DNA of 64,000 bases from Methylobacterium sp. WSM2598 (GCF_000379105.1 NZ_KB900609.1:2329326-2393325), one strand, 5' to 3'; shown: positions 37,724-46,563, counted from the first letter of the stretch. The notes: a model not told the origin generated them from the letters alone. Numbers and translations: made by a program.

Positions 37724-38806
37724 ATGAACGAGGTGACGAAGCCGGCGGTGCTCGAACGCGGTGCCACGCCCGTGAGCCCGGTCGCGCCCGGCGCCCTGCC
37801 GGCGGAGCATGCGCGCGTGGCCTGGGGACGCGTCGGCGTGCTGCTGATGAATCTCGGCACCCCCGAGGCCACCAGCTACTGGCCGATGCGCCGCTACCTC
37901 AAGGAGTTCCTGTCGGACCGGCGCGTCATCGAGGTGCCGCGCGCGATCTGGTGGCCGCTCCTCAACCTCGTGATCCTGACGAAGCGGCCCGGGCCGAAGG
38001 GCCGCGACTACGCCTCGATCTGGAACAACGACCTCGACGAGGGTCCGCTCAAGACCATCACCCGGGGTCAGGCCGAGAAGCTGCAGGCCGCCATGGGCGG
38101 GCGCGTCGTGGTCGATTGGGCGATGCGCTACGGCAAGCCCGAGGTGGAGGGGCGCATCCAGGCGCTGCTCGACCAGGGCTGCGACCGCATCCTGCTGGTG
38201 CCGCTCTACCCGCAATACGCCGCCGCCACCTCGGCCACCGCCTGCGACCAGGCCTTCCGGGCCCTGATGAAGATGCGCTGGCAGCCGACCGTCCGGGTCT
38301 CGCCGCCCTACCACGACGACCCGGTCTACATCGACGCGGTGGCGAGCGCGATCCGGCGCGACCTGGAGAAGCTCGACTTCGAGCCCGAGGTGATCCTCAC
38401 CTCCTTCCACGGCGTGCCGAAATCCTACCTGCTGAAGGGCGACCCCTACCATTGCCAATGCGTGAAGACCGGGCGGCTGATCCGCGAGGCGCTCGGCTAC
38501 GCGCCCGAGCGCATGCGGGTGACGTTCCAGTCCCGCTTCGGCAACGAGGAGTGGCTGAAGCCCTACACGGACGAGACCGTCAAGGAACTCGCCGCCTCGG
38601 GGGTGAAGCGCCTCGCCATCGTGGCGCCGGGCTTCACGGCGGATTGCCTGGAGACCCTGGAAGAACTCGACGGCGAGAACCGCCACTATTTCGAGGAGGG
38701 CGGGGGCACGCACTTCGCCTACCTGCCCTGCCTCAACGACGGGCCGGAGGGCATGCGGGTGATCGAGCACGTCGTGCAGCGCGAGTTGCGCGGCTGGATC
38801 GACTGA
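37724..38806 (+). CDS. hemH: Ferrochelatase
   Basis: HemH inserts ferrous iron into protoporphyrin IX, the last step of haem synthesis. The 360 residues have GVLLMNLGTPEA, LVPLYPQYAAATSATA, the catalytic His in TSFHGVPKSYL, YHCQC, and FQSRFGNEEWLKPYT. An N-terminal Ala/Pro-rich extension of about 35 residues precedes the core. The TGA stop is formed by the first bases of a palindromic repeat element. Confidence 0.97.
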   Translation: MNEVTKPAVLERGATPVSPVAPGALPAEHARVAWGRVGVLLMNLGTPEATSYWPMRRYLKEFLSDRRVIEVPRAIWWPLLNLVILTKRPGPKGRDYASIWNNDLDEGPLKTITRGQAEKLQAAMGGRVVVDWAMRYGKPEVEGRIQALLDQGCDRILLVPLYPQYAAATSATACDQAFRALMKMRWQPTVRVSPPYHDDPVYIDAVASAIRRDLEKLDFEPEVILTSFHGVPKSYLLKGDPYHCQCVKTGRLIREALGYAPERMRVTFQSRFGNEEWLKPYTDETVKELAASGVKRLAIVAPGFTADCLETLEELDGENRHYFEEGGGTHFAYLPCLNDGPEGMRVIEHVVQRELRGWID

Positions 38807-38909
38807 TCCGGGATCGGCTTGATCAAGCGGATCCCGGATCACGAGCCTGCGCGGCACGTGAGCGAAGCCCACATCCGCGCGGCGGAGCCATCAACCGGAT
38901 GGCGGATCA
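38804..38909. repeat. Interspersed palindromic element, copy 3 (long form)
   Basis: It reads TGATCCGGGATCGGCTTGAT, then CAAGCGGATCCCGGATCACG, then the core GTGAGCGAAGCCCACATCCG, and ends CCATCAACCGGATGGCGGAT/CA. It fills the whole gap between hemH and the convergent Hsp70-like gene. The stop codons of both genes lie in its terminal TGATCC sequences. Confidence 0.9.
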
Positions 38910-40226
38910 GAGCCGCCCGGTCGCCCAGCGCTCCGCATCCGGCATTTGCCCGAGCAGGGCGAGCCCGTGCGCGATCGACTCGAACTGGTCCGAACTCGCC
39001 ACCCTCCCGGCCCCGAACCGCTCCGTGAACAGGGCCCGGACCGCCGGGACGAGCGAGGTGCCCCCGGTGAGGAAGACCCGGTCGATCGCCCCCGCCGGCA
39101 CCGCCGCCGCGGCGAGCGCGTCGTCCACCGCCGCCGCGATCCGGGCGACCTCCGGGGCGATCAGCGACTCGAAGGTCGCGCGGTCGAGCGTCGCGCGGAT
39201 GTCGAGCCCCGTCCCCGGCCCGACGAAGCGGAACTCCGCCTCGTCCCGCGCCGAGAGCGCCACCTTGGTGGCGGAGACGGCCTGGTAGAGCGGGAAGCCG
39301 AGGTCGTTCTCGATCAGGGCGACGAAGTCCGCCAGCGGGGCCGGATCCACCGCCGCGCGGGCGAGGTCGCGCAGGTCCTGGAGGTCGCCCGACCACTTCA
39401 TCAGCGCGAGCTGATGCCAGCGCGACAGGTTCGCGTAGTAGTGCGAGGGCAGGGGCAGGACCTTGCCGCCCATGCCGCGGTAGCTGCCGCCCTTGCCGAG
39501 CCGCGGGGCCACGAGGTGCTCGACGATGCGCGCGTCGAAGGCGTCGCCCGCGACGCCGACGCCGCTGTGGCTGAGCGGGGTGGCGGTGAGCCGCCCGTCG
39601 CCCTCCCGGGAGAACCGCATCACGGAGAAGTCGCTGGTCCCGCCGCCGAAATCCGCGATCAGGACCGTGGCCGCGCCCTCCAGGCGGCGGGCGAAGAAGA
39701 AGGCGGCCCCGACCGGCTCGTAGGCGGTGAGCGTCTCGCCGGGGCCGAGCCGCGCGAAGGCGGCGGCGTAGCGGCGCATGGCCAGCGCCTCGTCGGGGTT
39801 CTGGCCGACGAAGCGCACCGGGCGGCCGACCACCACCCGGGCGCCCGTGAGGTCGAGCCCCGCCCCGGCATCGCGCTGGAGCGTGCGCAGGAAGGCCGTG
39901 AGAAGGTCCTCGAACTGGTAGCGCTCGCGGAAGATCCGGGTCTCCCGGAACGCCGCGCTCGCCGCGAAACTCTTGAAGGACTGGATGAAGCGCAGGCCGA
40001 GATGGCCCTCCAGGAAGGCCTCGACCGCGAAGGGCCCGCCCGCGAGCCGCGTGCCCGCAGCGGCGCCGCGCCCCTCCTGCCAGAAGGCCAGCGCCGACAG
40101 GTAGGTGCGCCGCTCCTCCGCGCCGTGCCGGAAGGTGACCGCCTCGACGCCGCCCTCGGGGCCGGCCAGCGCCAGCACGGTGTTGGTCGTGCCGAAATCG
40201 ATCCCGATGGAGACGGGCTGGGGCAT
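38907..40226 (-). CDS. Hsp70 family ATPase, YegD-like
   Basis: The 439-residue protein keeps the actin/Hsp70 nucleotide-binding folds: phosphate-1 GIDFGTTNTVLAL, phosphate-2 IADFGGGTSDFSVM and the adenosine loop FLTGGTSLVPAVR. It stops after the ATPase domain, so the substrate-binding domain of DnaK is absent. YegD-type proteins share this length and are of unknown function. Its stop lies in the palindromic repeat shared with hemH. Confidence 0.9.
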   Translation of the reverse strand: MPQPVSIGIDFGTTNTVLALAGPEGGVEAVTFRHGAEERRTYLSALAFWQEGRGAAAGTRLAGGPFAVEAFLEGHLGLRFIQSFKSFAASAAFRETRIFRERYQFEDLLTAFLRTLQRDAGAGLDLTGARVVVGRPVRFVGQNPDEALAMRRYAAAFARLGPGETLTAYEPVGAAFFFARRLEGAATVLIADFGGGTSDFSVMRFSREGDGRLTATPLSHSGVGVAGDAFDARIVEHLVAPRLGKGGSYRGMGGKVLPLPSHYYANLSRWHQLALMKWSGDLQDLRDLARAAVDPAPLADFVALIENDLGFPLYQAVSATKVALSARDEAEFRFVGPGTGLDIRATLDRATFESLIAPEVARIAAAVDDALAAAAVPAGAIDRVFLTGGTSLVPAVRALFTERFGAGRVASSDQFESIAHGLALLGQMPDAERWATGRL

Positions 40227-40347
40227 CGGGCGGCTCCGGATCAGGGGGCGAGCGGGCTGGGCGGCCGGGCGCGGCGCGCCCGCGACCCGTGGGGGGCGCT
40301 GCTCATCCGGCGGCGGCGCGCCGCCGTCAAGCTCGCCGGACCGTCGC

Positions 40348-40962
40348 TCAGCCGGTCAGGCGCGCGACTTCGCGGCGCAGGACCGGCAGGAGCTCCGCCT
40401 CGAACCAGGGATGGCGCTTGAGCCAGCCGCTGTTGCGCCAGGACGGGTGGGGCAGGGGCAGCACGCGGGGCCGACGGGGCTCGGCGAACAGCTCCCGCCA
40501 GCGCGCGACGGTCCCGGTCAGGCCGCCCGGCGCGCGGCCGAGGTGCCACGCCTGCGCGTATTGCCCGATCACCAGGACGAGGTCGAGGGCGGGCAGCCCG
40601 GCGAGGAGGCGGGCGCGCCAGGTCTCGGCGCATTCGCGCTGCGGCGGCAGGTCGCCGCCCGCCGCGTCGTGGCCCGGGAAGCAGGCCCCCATCGGCAGGA
40701 TCGCGATCCGGGCCGGGTCGTAGAAGGTCGCCTCGTCGAGGCCGAGCCAGGCGCGCAGGCGCCGGCCGGACGGGTCCTGGAACGGCCGTCCGCTCCGGAA
40801 GGCCCGGTGGCCCGGCGCTTGGCTGGCGATGCAGAGCCGCGCCGTCGCGCTGCCCTGCACGATCGGCCGCGGCTCGACCGGGAGCGGCCCGCCGTGGCGG
40901 GGCGCGTCCCGGCACAGGCGGCAGGCTCTCAGGGCGGCGGCCACCTCGTCGAATTCGGTCAT
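40348..40962 (-). CDS. Uracil-DNA glycosylase superfamily protein (Fe-S type)
   Basis: The 204-residue protein has an N-terminal CRLC pair and two later cysteines (C in LCIAS and QREC) that could hold a [4Fe-4S] cluster, as in family 4/5 glycosylases. SQAPGHRAF stands in place of the usual GEAPG, and LPHPSWRNSGWL resembles the C-terminal HPS motif. LVLVIGQYAQ is the central strand. It probably removes damaged bases, but specificity is uncertain. It is separate from the family-1 ung at 32498. Confidence 0.8.
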   Translation of the reverse strand: MTEFDEVAAALRACRLCRDAPRHGGPLPVEPRPIVQGSATARLCIASQAPGHRAFRSGRPFQDPSGRRLRAWLGLDEATFYDPARIAILPMGACFPGHDAAGGDLPPQRECAETWRARLLAGLPALDLVLVIGQYAQAWHLGRAPGGLTGTVARWRELFAEPRRPRVLPLPHPSWRNSGWLKRHPWFEAELLPVLRREVARLTG

Positions 40963-40979
40963 GGTCGGGGGCGGGGCTC

Positions 40980-41006
40980 AAAAAAGAAGCGCGGCCGGAG
41001 CCGCGC
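40980..41006 (-). terminator. Intrinsic terminator of the molybdenum hydroxylase operon
   Basis: On the minus strand, a perfect 7-bp stem (GCGCGGC, loop TCCG, GCCGCGC) is followed by TTCTTTTTTG. This is the clearest rho-independent terminator in the window. It lies 68 bases after the 41075 stop. Confidence 0.85.
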
Positions 41007-41074
41007 TGGGGAAAGTCTCGAAACGTCTGGTCAGGTCCGGGATAGCGCCCGGGAAGCCTGGGCGCGGTGCGCCA

Positions 41075-43336
41075 TCACACCCCGCGCAGGGCCGCGAGGT
41101 CGAGGGGCAGCGAGCGCAGCCGCTGGCCCGTCGCGGCGAAGATCGCGTTCGCGATCGCCGGCGCGAGCGTCGGCACGCCGGGCTCGCCGATCCCGGTCGG
41201 CGCCTCCCGCGAGGGCACGATGTGCACCTCGACCCGCGGCATCTCGCTCATCCGGGTCGGCTCGTAGGCGTCGAAGTTCGTCTCCTGCACCACGCCGTCC
41301 CGGAAGGTGATGCGGTTGCGCAGCACCGAAGAGAGCGCGAAGCCGACCGCGCCCTCGACCTGGGCCCGGATCACGTCCGGGTTCACCGGCACGCCGACAT
41401 CGACCGCCGCGACGATGCGGTTCACCTTGACCTTGCCGGCCTCGGCCGTCACGTCGGCGACCATCGCCACGTAGGACCCGAAGGATTCGTGCGCGGCGAC
41501 GCCGAGGCCCTGGCCGGGCTTCGCTTGGCCGGGCTTCGCTTGGCCGGGCTTCTCCTGGCGCTCGCTCCAGCCGGCCTTCTCGGCCGCGAGGCGCAGGGCG
41601 CCCGACAGCCGCGGCGCCTTCTGCAGCAGGCCGAGCCGGTAGGCGACGGGGTCCTTGCCCGCCGCGTGGGCGAGCTCGTCGATGAACACCTCCATGGCCT
41701 GGGCGGTGTGCGAGTGGCCGACCGAGCGCCACCACAGCACCGGCACCGCGTCGCGCACGTTGTGCACCTCGAAGCGATAGGCCGGCAGGGCGTAGGGCGT
41801 GTCCGCGGCGCCCTCGACCGTGGTCGCGTCGACGCCGTCCTTGACCAGCATCGCCTCCATGGGCGTGCCGATCAGGATCGACTTGCCGACGAGCGTGTGC
41901 TCCCAGCCCGTGATGGCGCCCGCCGCGTCGAGACCGGCGCGGATGCGGTGATAGGCGGCCGGCCGGTAATAGCCGCCCGTGATGTCGTCCTCGCGCGTCC
42001 AGACGAGGTGGATCGGCCGGCCCTCGCCGGTCGCCTTGAGGATGGCGCCCGCCTCCGCGATGTAATCCGCCGAGGTGGTGGCCCGCCGGCCGAAGGAGCC
42101 GCCGGCCCAGACCGTGTTGATGCGGATCCGGTCGGGCGTGGTGCCGAGGATCTGCGCCGCCACGACCTGCTCGATGGTCTGGAACTGCGAGCCGGCATGG
42201 ATCAGGTAGGTGCCGTCCGCCGCCTTCTCGATCGTGGCGTTGAGCACCTCCATCGGGGCGTGGGCGAGGAACGGGAAGGCGAACTCCGCCTCCAGCACCT
42301 TGGCCGCCCCCTTGATCCCGCCCGCCGCGTCGCCCTGCCTGGCGGCGACGAGGCCGGGCTTGGCGGCGAGCGCCTTGTACTCCGCGAGCTGCTGCTCCGA
42401 GGAGCGCCGGTCGGCGCCCGCGTCGTCCCAGGTGATCCGCAGGGCCTCGCGGCCCTTCATGGCCGACCAGGTGTCGCGGGCGACGACCGCGACGCCCATC
42501 GGGATCCTGACCACGTCGACCACGCCCGCGACCTTGCGGGCGGCCGCGTCGTCGAGGGACCTCAGCGCGGCGCCGAAGCGCGGCGGGCGCGCCACCACGG
42601 CGGTCAGCTGGTTCGGGCGCCGGATGTCGAGGGCGTAGACCGCGCTGCCGTCGGTCTTGGCGGCGGAATCGAGCCGCGGGAGCTTGGTCCCGATCAGCGT
42701 CCACTCCCCGGGCTCCTTGAGGCGCGGGGTCTCGGGCACCGGCTGCGCGGCCGCGGCCGCCGCGAAGGCGCCGAACCGGGCCTCCTTGCCGCTTGCGGCG
42801 TGGCGGATCACGCCCTTCTGCACCGTGATCTCGGCGGCCGGCACCTGCCAGGCGGCCGCGGCGGCGGAGACCAGCATGGCCCTCGCGGCGGCCCCGGCCT
42901 TGCGCAGCTGGATCCAGGAATTGGCGACGGCCGTGGAGCCGCCGGTGCCCTGGATCGGGCCGAAGGCGAGGTTGTTGTAGAGCGAGGCGTCCGCGGGCGC
43001 GAAGGCGGTGCGCACCTGCGCCCAGTCGGCATCGAGCTCGTCGGCCAGGATCGTGGCGAGCCCGGTCGTGTTGCCCTGGCCCATGTCGAGGTGCTTGATC
43101 ACCACCGTGACGCTGTCGTCGGCGGCGATGCGCACGAAGGCGTTGGGCTTGGCCGGGACCTTCGAGAGGTCGGGGCCCGCGGCCTCGGCCCGGGCTCCGG
43201 ACGAGCCGAGATGGAAGCCGACGACGAGGGCGGTGCCGGCCGTGGCGGCGCCCGCCAGGAAGGCGCGGCGGGAGGGTGCCGAGGGGCGCTCGGGGGCGCG
43301 CTCGGAGGGGCGCTTGGCGCCCAGCACGTGGACCAT
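41075..43336 (-). CDS. Molybdopterin-binding subunit of a xanthine oxidase family enzyme (IorB-like)
   Basis: The 753-residue large subunit of a two-subunit periplasmic molybdenum hydroxylase has a Tat signal (SRRAFLAGAATAGTALVVG). Typical motifs follow: LDMGQGNTTGLATILADELD, WAGGSFGRRAT, SVGHSHTAQAMEVF and GEPGVPTLAPAIANAIFAAT. Relatives are isoquinoline 1-oxidoreductase beta subunits and membrane-associated aldehyde dehydrogenases. A local repeat (PGQAKPGQAKPGQ) comes from a 15-base DNA repeat at 41508-41552. It lies 16 bases downstream of the [2Fe-2S] gene, and an intrinsic terminator ends the operon. The substrate is unknown. Confidence 0.9.
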   Translation of the reverse strand: MVHVLGAKRPSERAPERPSAPSRRAFLAGAATAGTALVVGFHLGSSGARAEAAGPDLSKVPAKPNAFVRIAADDSVTVVIKHLDMGQGNTTGLATILADELDADWAQVRTAFAPADASLYNNLAFGPIQGTGGSTAVANSWIQLRKAGAAARAMLVSAAAAAWQVPAAEITVQKGVIRHAASGKEARFGAFAAAAAAQPVPETPRLKEPGEWTLIGTKLPRLDSAAKTDGSAVYALDIRRPNQLTAVVARPPRFGAALRSLDDAAARKVAGVVDVVRIPMGVAVVARDTWSAMKGREALRITWDDAGADRRSSEQQLAEYKALAAKPGLVAARQGDAAGGIKGAAKVLEAEFAFPFLAHAPMEVLNATIEKAADGTYLIHAGSQFQTIEQVVAAQILGTTPDRIRINTVWAGGSFGRRATTSADYIAEAGAILKATGEGRPIHLVWTREDDITGGYYRPAAYHRIRAGLDAAGAITGWEHTLVGKSILIGTPMEAMLVKDGVDATTVEGAADTPYALPAYRFEVHNVRDAVPVLWWRSVGHSHTAQAMEVFIDELAHAAGKDPVAYRLGLLQKAPRLSGALRLAAEKAGWSERQEKPGQAKPGQAKPGQGLGVAAHESFGSYVAMVADVTAEAGKVKVNRIVAAVDVGVPVNPDVIRAQVEGAVGFALSSVLRNRITFRDGVVQETNFDAYEPTRMSEMPRVEVHIVPSREAPTGIGEPGVPTLAPAIANAIFAATGQRLRSLPLDLAALRGV

Positions 43337-43352
43337 GGACAGCCTCCGGGGG

Positions 43353-43808
43353 TCAGGCGAGGGCGCGGGCGGCGTCGTGGATCGCCGCCCGGATGCGCTG
43401 GTAGGTGCCGCAGCGGCAGATGTTGCCGTCCATCGCGCCGTCGATCTCCGCGTCGCTCGGCGCCTTGTTCTCGGAGAGCAGCCCGATCGCCGACATGATC
43501 TGGCCGGACTGGCAATAGCCGCACTGCACGACGTCGAGGTTGCGCCACGCGGCCTGGACCGCCTCCGCCACCTTGCCGGAGACGCCCTCGATCGTGGTGA
43601 TCTTCGCCTCGGCGAGGTCGCCGATGCGTGCCTGGCAGGCGCGGGCCGGCTGGCCGTCGATGTGGACGGTGCAGGCTCCGCACTGGGCGATGCCGCAGCC
43701 GTACTTGGTGCCGGTGAGATTCAGGTGGTCCCGGATCGCCCACAGGAGCGGCATCTCGGGATCGGCATCGACCTCGACGGTTCTGCCGTTGACGGTGAGC
43801 TTCGGCAT
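43353..43808 (-). CDS. [2Fe-2S] subunit of the molybdenum hydroxylase (IorA-like)
   Basis: The 151-residue small subunit carries two iron-sulfur clusters that move electrons from the molybdenum site. The plant-ferredoxin cluster is GCGIAQCGACTVHIDG plus a later Cys (RACQ). The second domain has CGYCQSGQIMSA and GNICRCGTY. There is no FAD subunit, typical of the isoquinoline 1-oxidoreductase/aldehyde dehydrogenase group that donates to cytochromes. I chose MPKLTVNGRTVEV at 43808 as start. An ACTC/GAGT dyad lies at 43825-43834. Confidence 0.93.
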   Translation of the reverse strand: MPKLTVNGRTVEVDADPEMPLLWAIRDHLNLTGTKYGCGIAQCGACTVHIDGQPARACQARIGDLAEAKITTIEGVSGKVAEAVQAAWRNLDVVQCGYCQSGQIMSAIGLLSENKAPSDAEIDGAMDGNICRCGTYQRIRAAIHDAARALA

Positions 43809-44036
43809 CGCACGCTCCGACGATACTCTGGAGTGGTTCCAGCGCGGCTGGTGTGCCGCGACACCTGGCACGGGCGCAAGCGCGGCGTTTGTGCGCTGCC
43901 GCACATGCGCGTGCGCGTTGCGCAGGCCCGGGATAGGCCGGTGTTTCTCCGGTCAGGGCAGGGCAACCTTAATAATTTTCCGCAAGCCTCGGTCCTCGTC
44001 CCCGTCCGGGAGGCAGGAGCGGCGCGACCCGAGCCC

Positions 44037-45575
44037 ATGTCCGAAGTCACGGCCCAGATGGTGCGGCGCGGGCGGGGCCCGACCGCCGAGGAGGCGGCGC
44101 GGCGGCGCCAGCGCGCGCGCGACGTGCGCTCGGCCCGCGAGCGGCTGACCTCCTCGATCGGGCTGGAGCGCGCCTTCGACTACGAGCTGCTGCGCATCTT
44201 CGCCCATTACCGGATCGGGGCGTTCCTGCCGCTGACGCTGTTCGCGCTCTGCGTCGCCGCCGCCTCCGCGGTCTGGCTGCCGCTGGTGTGGAGCGCGGTG
44301 TGGCTCTGCGGAGTGCTCGGCAGCATCGCGGCGGTCGCGGTCTTCGCGCGCAGCTTCCTGCGCCAGGCGCCGGACTCGGTGGCCCTGCGCGGCTCGCGGC
44401 GGCGGGCCGTGATCGGCGAGGTGACCCAGAGCACCGCCTGGGCGCTCCTCGCGCTGCTGCCCTTCTCGGTCGAGGCCGCGAACGCCCAGACCTTCGTGCT
44501 GTTCGTGCTGGTCATCGTCGCGGCCGGGACCACGATGCTCGCCGCCACCGTGCCGCTCGCGGCCGGGGCGGGGCTGGTTCCGCTCAGCCTCGCGACGCTC
44601 GGCCTGCTCCTGGTGACCCGCGGCTTCGAATCCGTGATGCTCGTCGCCATGGCGGTCGGCGCCCAGCTCTTCTTCCTGGTCCTGTCGAATCATCTCTTCC
44701 GCTCGACCGTGGCGGCGCTGCAATCGCGGGCCGAGAAGGACGCGATCTTCGGCGAGCTCGAACAGGCCAAGGCCAATTCCGACGAGGCGCGCCGCCGCGC
44801 CGAGGAGGCGAACCTCGCCAAGTCGCGCTTCCTCGCCACCATGAGCCACGAGCTGCGCACGCCCCTCAACGCCATCCTGGGCTTCTCGGAGGTGATGAAG
44901 AACGAGGTCTTCGGGCCGCACGCCTCGCCCTCCTACCAGGAATACTCGACCGACATTCACGAGAGCGGCCTGCACCTGCTCAACCTGATCAACGAGATCC
45001 TCGACCTGTCGCGCATCGAGGCCGGGCGCTACGAACTCAACGAGGAGGCGGTGCAGCTCGCCTACGTGGTCGAGGAGTGCCGCCACATGATGGGCCTCAG
45101 GGCGCGGGCGAAGAACCAGAACTTCCGGGAACTCGTCGACCCGTCCCTGCCGCGGCTCTGGGCCGACGAGCGCGCCGTCCGTCAGATCGTGCTCAACATC
45201 CTGTCGAACGCCATCAAGTTCACGCCGCCCGGGGGCGAGATCACCATCAAGGTCGGCTGGACCTCGTCGGGCGGCCAGTACGTCAGCATCAAGGATACGG
45301 GGCCGGGCATCCCGGAAGACGAGATCCCGACCGTGATGTCCTCCTTCGGCCGCGGCTCTCTGGCGATCAAGACGGCCGAGCAGGGGTCCGGCCTCGGCCT
45401 GCCGATCGTGAAGGGGCTCGTCGACCTGCATGGCGGCGGCTTCCAGCTGAAGTCGAAGCCGCGGGAGGGGACCGAGGTGATCGTGACCTTCCCGGCCTCC
45501 CGGGTCATGGACGCGCTGCCGGCGGTGGACGTGACCGAGGACAAGCCGCCGACCCGCCCGGCCCGGGCCGCGTGA
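44037..45575 (+). CDS. Membrane sensor histidine kinase, PleC/DivJ-like kinase core
   Basis: The 512-residue kinase has a basic N-terminus, about six transmembrane helices (about 62-215) and a short coiled coil ([20 protein letters not shown]). The HisKA domain has the phosphorylated His271 in MSHELRTPLNAILGFSEVM. The HATPase domain has NILSNAIKFTPPGG, DTGPGIPEDE and GSGLGLPIVKGLVDLHGG. No response regulator is adjacent, so it is an orphan. The HisKA segment resembles alphaproteobacterial PleC/DivJ/PdhS kinases, but linkage to DivK is only a guess. The ATG at 44037 is chosen; the longer frame overlaps the divergent gene. Confidence 0.9.
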   Translation: MSEVTAQMVRRGRGPTAEEAARRRQRARDVRSARERLTSSIGLERAFDYELLRIFAHYRIGAFLPLTLFALCVAAASAVWLPLVWSAVWLCGVLGSIAAVAVFARSFLRQAPDSVALRGSRRRAVIGEVTQSTAWALLALLPFSVEAANAQTFVLFVLVIVAAGTTMLAATVPLAAGAGLVPLSLATLGLLLVTRGFESVMLVAMAVGAQLFFLVLSNHLFRSTVAALQSRAEKDAIFGELEQAKANSDEARRRAEEANLAKSRFLATMSHELRTPLNAILGFSEVMKNEVFGPHASPSYQEYSTDIHESGLHLLNLINEILDLSRIEAGRYELNEEAVQLAYVVEECRHMMGLRARAKNQNFRELVDPSLPRLWADERAVRQIVLNILSNAIKFTPPGGEITIKVGWTSSGGQYVSIKDTGPGIPEDEIPTVMSSFGRGSLAIKTAEQGSGLGLPIVKGLVDLHGGGFQLKSKPREGTEVIVTFPASRVMDALPAVDVTEDKPPTRPARAA

Positions 45576-45666
45576 GGCGGTTCTCCGGCGATCGATCCGG
45601 CACCGGGGATCCGCCCGAGGAGCGGGACCGCGCGCCTTGCCATGCGGCCCCGCCCGCGCGAGGCTG

Positions 45667-45828
45667 GAGCATGTCCCGCTGAAGGGGGATGCCGGTTCAG
45701 CGTAGGACATGCGGCAGAACCAAAGACGTCAAGCAGCGCCCGGTCATGCGGCGTCGGTCGCCGCTCCCGGTCTTTGGCAGGGCCGCATTGTCTGCGACGA
45801 ACCGGCATCCCTTCGTCGGACGATGCTC
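45667..45828. repeat. 162-bp imperfect palindrome, MITE-like
   Basis: The outer arms are GAGCATGTCC and GGACGATGCTC. Inside them GGGATGCCGGTTC (45686-45698) pairs with GAACCGGCATCCC (45799-45811), and CCAAAGAC (45720-45727) pairs with GTCTTTGG (45770-45777). A centre GCGGCG/CGCCGC hairpin lies at 45749-45765. The arms differ by substitutions and small indels. It sits 20 bases before the broken GST gene. I saw no second copy in the window. Confidence 0.85.
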
Positions 45829-45848
45829 TCGCGCGGGGAGGCGACCGC

Positions 45849-46511
45849 ATGATCAGGCTGCATCACTGCGTCGGCGCGCGCTCCTTCCGGCCGCTCTGGA
45901 TGCTGGAGGAGATCGGCCTTCCCTACGAACTCGTGTGCTGCCCTTCCCGCCGCGGGCCCACCGCAAGGATTTCTTCGCGGTCAACCCGCTCGGCACGATC
46001 CCGGCCTTCCGCGACGGCGACACCGTCATGACGGAGTCGGCGGCGATCTGCGCCTATCTGGGGGCCCGCTACAGCCCGGGGAACCTCGGCGTCGCGCCCG
46101 AGGAGGCGGAGTACGGCGCCTACCTGAACGCGCTGCATCTCGGCGAGGCGACGCTGACCGTCCCGCAGACGCTGGTGCTCCGCTACGGCCGCTTCGAGCC
46201 GCCCGAGCGGCGCCTGCCGCAGGTGGTGGAGGATTACGCCCGCTGGTTCGGCTCGCGCCTGCGCGCCTTCGGCAGCCTGTTCGGGGACCGGACCTACGCG
46301 GCGGCGGACCGCTTCACCGCGGCGGATATCAGCCTCGGCTACGCGCTGATGCTGGCCGAGATGGCGGGGCTGGACGAGCAGGTCCCGGATTTCGCCAGGG
46401 CGTACCTGGCGCGCCTGCGCGCGTCCGGCCCACGCCCGCGCCTGCGCGGCGGAGCGCGACGCGGCGCTCGCGCAGGGCGTCTCGCCGCGCCCGGCGCCGC
46501 TCGGAGGATAG
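45849..46511 (+). pseudogene. Glutathione S-transferase, broken by two frameshifts
   Basis: The N-terminal thioredoxin fold starts MIRLHHCVGARSFRPLWMLE at 45849. After ELV near 45940 the frame changes by loss of one base (apparently GTGATG reduced to GTGTG) and continues as LPFPPRAHRKDFFAVNPLGT in another frame. The helical GST domain (ADRFTAADISLGYALMLAEM) is intact. Near 46420 a second shift returns to the first frame, giving the tail ACAAERDAALAQGVS and a stop at 46509. Both ends and the middle are well conserved, so the damage is recent or is sequencing error. It lies next to the 162-bp palindrome. Confidence 0.75.
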
Positions 46512-46532
46512 GCTCGGCGCCCGCGCGCGGCG

Positions 46533-46556
46533 GGGGCGGCGATCGGACGCCGCCCC
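46533..46556. terminator. Hairpin between convergent genes
   Basis: A perfect 9-bp stem (GGGGCGGCG, loop ATCGGA, CGCCGCCCC) lies between the GST pseudogene stop and the formyltransferase stop. It has no U tract on either strand. Confidence 0.45.
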
Positions 46557-46563
46557 GGCTCCC

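Noticed and set aside
43008..44036. Long N-terminal extension of the sensor kinase frame
   Set aside because: It runs antisense through the [2Fe-2S] and molybdenum genes. The kinase sequence starts sensibly at 44037.
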